Positions 31,107-37,900 of a DNA stretch of 39,947 nucleotides are shown piece after piece (position 1 is the first letter of the stretch; each line of letters starts with the position of its first letter). The stretch is taken from the NCBI RefSeq assembly GCF_001440035.1, contig NZ_LJYG01000108.1, forward strand, positions 290,682 through 330,628, read 5' to 3'. The notes under the pieces were generated by a model. The model saw only the letters and a list, made by a program, of their open reading frames with translations. It was not told where the DNA came from and did not search any database. Source of the DNA: Bradyrhizobium manausense. GTDB lineage: Bacteria > Pseudomonadota > Alphaproteobacteria > Rhizobiales > Xanthobacteraceae. Both the position numbers and the translations under genes were made by a program.

Positions 31107-31368
31107 GGGATGCCGCGCTCATTGCGCTTGGCGTGTGTTCGTACTCGCCGCGGGTCGCTACTATCCCGGCACCGCCGCTGCGCTTCATGATCCGGCCAGA
31201 CGGCACTTCGACGCACATAAGACCACGGATGCAAAGCAGCCGCAGTTCTTCGTTCACGTCGCGGATGGCGCGTTGCGTGATTTCGGCGATCTCGACCGCC
31301 GTGAAACCGTCGAGCCAAATATCGGGATGCGTGAGTTCTTCCAGCGTCTTTCCGGTCAGCGCGTCCAT
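31090..31368 (-). CDS. Small protein with winged-helix-like pattern
   Basis: A 92-residue protein, ATG 31368 after AGGGAAAGAC. The middle has DGFTAVEIAEITQRAIRDVN and ELRLLCIRGLMCVEVPSGRI, a helix, recognition-like helix and wing order suggestive of a small DNA-binding domain. The longer TTG start at 31437 is less likely. No family is recognised. It is coupled to the acetyltransferase by a 17-base overlap. Confidence 0.6.
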   Translation of the reverse strand: MDALTGKTLEELTHPDIWLDGFTAVEIAEITQRAIRDVNEELRLLCIRGLMCVEVPSGRIMKRSGGAGIVATRGEYEHTPSAMSAASHGKLV

Positions 31369-31433
31369 GTCTTTCCCTTCGTGAGACACCGGACCGCGCT
31401 CCTGACGGTCCGATGCGTTGTCGACGGTGCCGG

Positions 31434-32003
31434 TCAATCGGCGCGAGGTACGCGGATATTCATGAAGGCGCCACCGAACTGGCCTTTCGTGATACCCGCA
31501 TTGATGACCGACTGCGTGTCCGCGTGCTTCGAATTGAAGTTGCGCTTGGCGGGGTCCATCGCTGCGTAGTGATCTTGTAACGCACGGGCCTTCAGTTGCG
31601 CGATTTTCTTGCCCACGCGCTTGTCACGCGCCATCAAAATAGGTTTGGTGACGCGTCCCGATTTATCGGTGCCGGACACGAGACCGGAGAACAGCCCCAC
31701 CGCCTCCGGGTCGTCGACGACTTCGAAATACTGGCGCTTGGCCGCCGCGATTTCAGTTGGCGTATCGTTGACGACCCGGAATTCGAATGACGAAAACCGG
31801 TCCTTGATGTCCTGCGGAATGAACAGCTTGAGTTCCCTGTTCAGCGTAAGTCCGCTGATGATGCTGTCGATGTCCTGCGCCTTCGAAAACGGCGACAGAT
31901 GCGCCATGGCGTCGCCGGGGCCCGGGGGTTCCGGCATCGCGGCCGGCGGGGTCGGGATTAAATTGGGGCTAAGGCCAGAAAACGGGTCTTTAGGGTAAGT
32001 CAT
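31434..32003 (-). CDS. Hypothetical phage protein with conserved-looking C-terminus
   Basis: A 189-residue protein. The N-terminus is Pro-rich (SGLSPNLIPTPPAAMPEPPG). From residue 60 on is a compact domain (LNRELKLFIPQDIKDRFSSF, EFRVVNDTPTEIAAAKRQYF, EVVDDPEAVGLFSG, KPILMARDKRVGKKIAQLKA). Similar wording occurs in structural or accessory proteins of some podoviruses as I recall them, but I cannot name the family. ATG 32003 follows AAGGATACGAAATACC. Confidence 0.6.
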   Translation of the reverse strand: MTYPKDPFSGLSPNLIPTPPAAMPEPPGPGDAMAHLSPFSKAQDIDSIISGLTLNRELKLFIPQDIKDRFSSFEFRVVNDTPTEIAAAKRQYFEVVDDPEAVGLFSGLVSGTDKSGRVTKPILMARDKRVGKKIAQLKARALQDHYAAMDPAKRNFNSKHADTQSVINAGITKGQFGGAFMNIRVPRAD

Positions 32004-32053
32004 GGTATTTCGTATCCTTTCCATGTCTCAGTTGAACGTTGCGCCGTGTGGCG

Positions 32054-32713
32054 TTAGCGGTTGCCGCGTTGCTGACGCAGCCGGGTCTTTTCGACTTGAA
32101 CGAATGACGCTTCGGCCTTCGCCAGCAACGCCTTCGACGCAGCGTCGCCGCGTTCCGCAGCCTTTGCGACTTCGCTCATGGGCCCCTTGATTTGCCGTGC
32201 CCATGCCTCGCGCGAGGCTGACGGCAGGTCGGAAACTTTCGATGCCTTTTCGAGACCGCGCCCACCGGTCGGACGTGGGTCACCAGCGCCGAGTTGCGGT
32301 TCCTCGCGATGCGCTCGCCGCGATGTGGGCCGCGGTGCCGGTTCGTCGCCCGCATCGTCCGCGTCACCATCATCCGGCAATGCGTAGTCAGCAGCGCTCA
32401 GGATTTCGCGCGCGAGACTGTCTGCGGTCTCGTGAGCCTGAACGAGCGTCAGGTCCTGCGACACGGTCGACATTACGGTATTGAGCTTCGTGCGCAGCTT
32501 GATGCTGGTCGCCGCTTCGGGCGCGAGCTTGATAATTGCTGCCCGCACGTCGTCGGCGGAAAATTTTGCAACCGGCGCGCTGGCGATGTTGGCAATCTCG
32601 CCCGAAATCTTCCGCGCTTCGGCGGTGTCGCCGTTGGTAACTGCAGCGTCGAGCTTGTTGTTCAGGTCGTTCAGCTGTTGTTGGCGGAATTGCGCCATCG
32701 TCGGGGTGGTCAT
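32054..32713 (-). CDS. Hypothetical phage protein
   Basis: A 219-residue helical protein. The N-terminus is glutamine- and asparagine-rich (MAQFRQQQLNDLNNKLDAAV), and the middle has an acidic Asp-rich linker (ADYALPDDGDADDAGDEPAP). The C-terminus is basic and helical (EVAKAAERGDAASKALLAKA), ending RLRQQRGNR. ATG 32713 follows AAGGA. No family is recognised. The layout (helical domain, acidic linker, basic tail) is common in phage scaffolding or assembly proteins, but there is no capsid gene nearby to support that. Confidence 0.6.
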   Translation of the reverse strand: MTTPTMAQFRQQQLNDLNNKLDAAVTNGDTAEARKISGEIANIASAPVAKFSADDVRAAIIKLAPEAATSIKLRTKLNTVMSTVSQDLTLVQAHETADSLAREILSAADYALPDDGDADDAGDEPAPRPTSRRAHREEPQLGAGDPRPTGGRGLEKASKVSDLPSASREAWARQIKGPMSEVAKAAERGDAASKALLAKAEASFVQVEKTRLRQQRGNR

Positions 32714-32729
32714 GTCGGTATCGGTCCTT

Positions 32730-33671
32730 TCAGAAGTTCAAATCGGGGAGTAGTGGCGGCAACGGCTCAGCCGGCGGCGGTCCTGTGGCGCTATTCGCGG
32801 GCTGCAGCACGGCGGCGAACTCGCTCAGCTGCGCCACGGCAGCACGCACGGTCGCCACAGCGTCCGCTGGTAGCGCCTGACCGCGGAGCATGGCGCGGAA
32901 CAGTTCAGCACCGGCTTCTGACGCTGTCGGCGCTTCCCAAGGCAGGCGCTGCGGCTTCACGGGCTTGGGCTGCCGCGGACCACACGCAATCGAGTACGCC
33001 AGCCGTGGCGTCGGCATACTCCACGACACCGGCAGAAAGGGACCATTCGCCTTGGCGATGCGCACGCGATGGCGGCTGATGAATTCCTGAATGGCGGCTT
33101 CACGCGCGTTCAGTTCGGCCGCCAGTGACTTCGCGGCGTCGTTCAGTTCGGCCTCGCGCTTGGCGTTAGCTTCACGGCCGGCGGTAATCTCCGCATGAAG
33201 TGCGGCGCGTTCGGCAGTAATCTCCGCTTTGGCTGCCTCCCGGTCCGCATGTAGCGTCCGCCAGCCGTCTGCCAGTGCTGCGTACTTCGCGTTCAGCACA
33301 TCCTTGGCGCGTTGCGTGACCGTGATGCGCTCGCCTTCGTCGGTTACGATCTCCGCCCCCGGCCCCTTGCGTGGGCGGAGTTGTTTGATGCGCTGCCTAA
33401 GCGAGGTTTCGGGGCTGGAGACCGTGACCGGCGGCGCCGCGGGGCGCTTCGGCTTGGCGAGCTTGAAGACGTAACGGGCTGACACTCCGAAGCGCTCTGC
33501 GATGGCTTCGGCGCTCTCCCCGGTCACTTCACGGCGCGCCATCGCCGCAGCGATCTCCTCCCGACGCGTCTTGTCGAGCTTTGCTGGCCTGCCGCGGGAC
33601 GTGACGCCGAACTGCAGCGCCACGGCATGCCGGCCCCCGGTCATTTTGTGCATAGCGTCGATTTCGTTCAT
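32730..33671 (-). CDS. HTH protein with long coiled coil, first gene of the leftward operon
   Basis: A 313-residue protein. Residues about 27-75 (RGRPAKLDKTRREEIAAAMA, ESAEAIAERFGVSARYVFKL) are a clear helix-turn-helix. Residues about 125-210 are a heptad-like coiled coil rich in Ala, Glu and Arg (DREAAKAEITAERAALHAEI, ANAKREAELNDAAKSLAAEL). This HTH-plus-coil plan resembles KfrA-type plasmid proteins and some small-terminase-like phage proteins. The C-terminus is Pro-rich. ATG 33671 is chosen; longer starts run into the operator region. Its place at the head of the operon next to operators suggests a regulator. Confidence 0.65.
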   Translation of the reverse strand: MNEIDAMHKMTGGRHAVALQFGVTSRGRPAKLDKTRREEIAAAMARREVTGESAEAIAERFGVSARYVFKLAKPKRPAAPPVTVSSPETSLRQRIKQLRPRKGPGAEIVTDEGERITVTQRAKDVLNAKYAALADGWRTLHADREAAKAEITAERAALHAEITAGREANAKREAELNDAAKSLAAELNAREAAIQEFISRHRVRIAKANGPFLPVSWSMPTPRLAYSIACGPRQPKPVKPQRLPWEAPTASEAGAELFRAMLRGQALPADAVATVRAAVAQLSEFAAVLQPANSATGPPPAEPLPPLLPDLNF

Positions 33672-33878
33672 GCCTGCACAAATACGAAAACCCGAATGGT
33701 ATGCATAGGTAGTTTTAAAAATATTTTCACGTATACGTTGTGTACGCGGTATACAGTTCATGGCTATGAACAAAAGATTTATTTTGTTCGTTCATGGCGC
33801 AGTTCACTGAACTAAATCTACGCTTTCCCCGAAATTCGGATTTACGCGTTTTCGTTTTCGCGGAAAGGACTGCATACC
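33672..33878. promoter_or_regulatory. Divergent control region between leftward and rightward operons
   Basis: Dense sites in about 200 bases: TACGAAAA (33683-33690) and GTATGCAT (33699-33706), words also present at 17,491-17,510; GTATAC (33731-33736); GTGTACGCGGTATAC (33740-33754); the inverted repeat GTTCATGGCTATGAAC (33756-33771); AACAAAA/TTTTGTT (33769-33788); GTTCATGG (33790-33797); and GTTCACTGAAC (33802-33812). The stretch 33,713-33,735 is AT-rich. It most likely holds the two back-to-back promoters, but clear -35/-10 pairs are not evident. Confidence 0.55.
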
Positions 33879-34928
33879 GTGGACTCAATCGGTGGAATTA
33901 TCAGCGGCGTTGGCGGGCTGGCGGGCGGCAAAAAAGGGGCCGACACCGCGCAGCAAGGCGCTGCACAGGCCGCCGCTGCCTCGAAAGAGATGTTCAACAC
34001 GGGCGTTGGTTTCGAGGCTCCGTGGATAGCGCAGGGCGCCGGGTACCGCGCACCGATTAACGACGTGCTCTTGGGTGGCACGACCGGCTCCGGCACTTAC
34101 GCGGGCGGTGGCGTCACGACAATGTCGCCGGGCAACTGGACCATAAACCCGCAGGCCTCCGGCTTCATGCAGGGCGCGTCAAACCCGTTCATGCCGCAGG
34201 CTAACGCCGGTACCCCGGCCGGAATGTCACCCGGTACCCCGCTCCCCGGCGGTTGGCAGGACAGCCTTAGTTTCCAGCCCGCCGCAACTACTACGCCCGC
34301 TGACGCGACCGCGACCACGACCGCGCCTAGCGGCAGTGCTGTGCAAGGTACCGCGTACACGATGGCGAACCCCATCAACGTCACCACCAGTGCAGCGCCG
34401 TCATTCGCCTCGACGTCGGGCGGCGCGGGCTACGGCACGGTCGGTCTCGGCCGGGTCAATCTCGGCTTCAACCCGCTCGACTTCAATTCGTTCGCGGCCA
34501 GCTACCAGATGTCGCCGGCTGCGCAATACCAAATGGGCATCGGCGACGCGGCCGTGAACAACAGCGCCGCGGCCAAGGGCGGTCTGCTTTCGTCGGCCGA
34601 CCTCCGCAACCTCATGACCACCAATCAGGGCATCGTCAGCCAAGACATGTTCAAGCAGTACGGCGCGGAGCTTCAGGGGCAGCAACAGGATTACAGCCAA
34701 CGCCTCGCTTCTATGGGGCTCTTGCAGTCGCAAGAGGCCATGGGCGCGAACGCGTCGAACGCGGTCATGAGCGGCGCCTCATCTTCGGGCGCCTCGCAGG
34801 CGTCTGCCATCAGCAGCGGTGCGAATGCTGCGGCGGCCGACTACGCGAACATGTTCAAGGGCTTTGGCAACCTCAATCTTGGCGGCTCCGGCTCCGGCGG
34901 CAGCGCGTTCACCTCTTCGGTCGGTTAA
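33879..34928 (+). CDS. Phage DNA ejection protein (P22 gp7-like internal virion protein)
   Basis: A 349-residue Gly/Ala/Ser-rich virion protein. The start (MDSIGGIISGVGGLAGGKKG) and the C-terminal half match the pattern of P22 gp7-type DNA-transfer proteins: FAASYQMSPAAQYQMGIGDA, NSAAAKGGLLSSADLRNLMT and QDMFKQYGAELQGQQQDYSQ, then RLASMGLLQSQEAMGANASN. The family pattern is a Ser-Pro-Gly/Ala-Tyr opening, an AAArGLLSGA block and an asQxYxxYxxxL helix. Such proteins are packaged in the head and injected to help DNA cross the envelope. GTG 33879 follows AAGGACTGCATACC. A 19-base gap leads to the giant gene. Confidence 0.75.
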   Translation: MDSIGGIISGVGGLAGGKKGADTAQQGAAQAAAASKEMFNTGVGFEAPWIAQGAGYRAPINDVLLGGTTGSGTYAGGGVTTMSPGNWTINPQASGFMQGASNPFMPQANAGTPAGMSPGTPLPGGWQDSLSFQPAATTTPADATATTTAPSGSAVQGTAYTMANPINVTTSAAPSFASTSGGAGYGTVGLGRVNLGFNPLDFNSFAASYQMSPAAQYQMGIGDAAVNNSAAAKGGLLSSADLRNLMTTNQGIVSQDMFKQYGAELQGQQQDYSQRLASMGLLQSQEAMGANASNAVMSGASSSGASQASAISSGANAAAADYANMFKGFGNLNLGGSGSGGSAFTSSVG

Positions 34929-34947
34929 GCGGGAAAGTACGGCAATC

Positions 34948-37900
34948 ATGGCTTGGGATAACGACGTCGCCGACTATGGCAGCACGGACAACGGCGGGAC
35001 CGGCGGCGCTGCGGACTGGAGCGGCATGTTCGGCGGTGGCAGCAACGACGGCGGCAGCTCGCCCGTAAGCGGCTGGAGCATGAACCCGGCGCCGGCCAAC
35101 GACCCGACGCCGTCGCTTGCTGTCCAGAACGACACGGCCGCGCCGAAGCAGGTCCCGGTGTCCGTGAACCCGGACGCCACGGCGCTGCCGGCGAATGCGC
35201 AACCGACCGAAGGCACGCTTCCGAACGGTCAGGTCACTCCGAACGCGCAGCCCGCGACCGGTGTCGCCGACAACAGCCTCGGTCTCGATGCAGAGACGAA
35301 CAAGCGTTTCGAGCAGGCGCGGCAGCAACGTGACGCGGACATTGCGCGCGCCGAAGCAAAGAAGGCGGAAGCACAGAAGTTCATTCAAGAACACGGTGCC
35401 GACGCGGGCGGTAGCGGCGACATGCTGACCAACCTGCTCACGGGTGGCGGCAAGATGATTAACGGCAAGTGGTTCACTCGCGCGCAAGTCCAGCAAGGCG
35501 TCAAGGATGCGCAGGCGCAACTGGACGCAGCCAACGGCAACCTTCAGAAATCATATGCCGCACGCGCGAATGACGGTCTCGTGCGCTCCACGCTCAAGAC
35601 CGCTGGCGTTGACATCCCGGATGGTGCAACCCCAGAGCAGTCTGCTTCGATCGTATCGAATACAATTCACAACGCGCTCGACAAAGGCGACTATGCCACA
35701 GCCTATTCGGTCTGGCAGGCGTCAGCGTACTTGCCCGGAGAGCAGTTCAAGCAGGTCCAGAAGGACTTCGCCGGTCCGATGTCTGCGGCAGCTGCGACCG
35801 TCTATGATAAAACGAAAAACGCCGTTGACGACCTGAGTAAGGCGGCTTCGCAGGGCGTTGCCAACATTCCGGAGAGCAACGGTCAAACGAAATGGCTGAA
35901 CGAGCGCGACCGCGTCATTAACGACCCTTCAATGCAGGGCGTGTTCAAGTTGTTCAACGTCGACCCGCACAGCATCCCGAAGGACCCGGATCAGGCGCGC
36001 AAGTTCCTGCAAGGTCTCGACCGCGGCAAGTTGAACATGCTGCGGGACAGCGCTGACGCGTACAATCGGACCTACGGGCAAGTCGCCGACATCAAGGACA
36101 AGGATCAGGCCGTAGCGGTCACGGGCAGCTACACGAATTCGACCGGCGACGCGATCAACGGAACGCGCGCCGTGCAACTCCCGCACGGTCAGACCGGCGC
36201 CAAGCTCGGCAGCGGCTTCCGCGATCTCAACTCGGTCACCGAGAACAGCGCGCTTGCGTCCACGGAAGGCCGCAAGGCGGTGGACGAGATACTGAAGCAG
36301 CCCGAAATCTCCGGCATGCTCAACAAAGCGAAGATGGCGGAAGACTTCTACAAGACCGCCATGAATATCGACAACTTCACGTCGTCGGCCGGCGTCGCCA
36401 TGGTCAAGGACGAACTTGGCGGCATCGGTCGAGACGTCGCTGAGAAGTCGGCAGCTGCCGGCAGCGTGGGCCTCACGCAGCAGTGGTTCAAGTCCATGGG
36501 CGGCGTTGAGGGGTGGTCGAACAAGGCGGCTACGGAACTGACGAGCCTGCAGAACGCCTATGACGATTGGATCAAGGGCGACAAGAGAGGACCGGCACCC
36601 GACACGCGGAAGTATCTTTCTGACAGCACTATCGAGGGTATTCAGAAGATTGCGGCTTTCAAACAGAAAGTTGCGCTGGAGCAGTTTGACCAGCGCGGCG
36701 GTGACTTCGCCACTGTCGCAGGTCGCAGCCTGTACGGTCTCAATAACCTGCCCGTCAGTGACGCGGTAAAGGACAAGCTCCGCGACAAGTACCGCGAGGG
36801 CATGAACGATACGCTGTCGTCCATTGCGTCGCACCCGTACGTCATGCACGGCGACGAACGCGTGATGCTGCCGAAAGACAGCAATTACGAAGGCGCTCGC
36901 CGTGACGACTACAAGCCCAAAGCAGACACCACGACCGCGCCCACGGTCGAAACCGGCGCTGCCGCGGCTCCCCGGCCCGACACTCCCACGGGCAAAAGCT
37001 ACAACATGCGCGCTTATGTCGGCGACGGCAGCAAGCCCGCATCGCCGGAGCAGAGCAGGTACGCAACTGACGTCGTGACCGATGCCGGAAGTGCCAGCGC
37101 GAAGCTTGGTGCGACCCCGAACATGCAGCGCAACATCAGCATGGCTGCGGTCGCGGCTGCCGAGCTGAACGGCTTCGACGCCGGCAAGGCACTCGGCAAT
37201 GGCACGAGCGCATATAAGTTCGGCACGACCGCCATGCAGCATGAAGAGGTGCGCAAGGCTCTCGACAACCCTAACCCGAACGTGCGCGACGTCGCTAGGG
37301 CCGCGGTTCTCGCATCGGGTGCGGAACTGACGCAGGCGAACGTTGACAAGGCCGAGGACATCGTTCGCCGCAGGACCGGTGTTGCGGCCGCACAACCCAC
37401 CGCTGCACCGCAGGCCGCCACGCCGGGTACCACGCAAAGCGGTAACGCGTCTGCTGCACAGACTGCCGGACCGCGCGGCCCCGTTACGCAAGCGCAGGTC
37501 AATCTCGCTACGATGCATATCGAGAGCGGCAACGGCACAGTGCCGGACAGCCCGGGTTCGAAGTACCACGGTCTTGCGCAGATGTCGGCGCAGGAAATGC
37601 GCAAGTACGGCGTGACTGATCCGAACAACCGTCAGCAAGTCGAGATGGCGCTGACGCTAAAGGCGCAGGACGACGGCGCGGTACTGACGAAGCACGGCGT
37701 TCCGAACACGCCGGCCAATCGCTACCTAGTCCATCAGCAAGGCGAGGCAGGCGCTCCCGCACTGTTGGCCAACCCCGACGTTCCGGCGTGGCAGGCCGTG
37801 CGGCGGTTCTACGGCAGCGACGCGGTGGCCAAGCAAGCGATTTGGGGCAACCTCCCCGCCAGCGCCAAGCAGCAGTTTGGCAGCGTCGAGAACGTCACGT

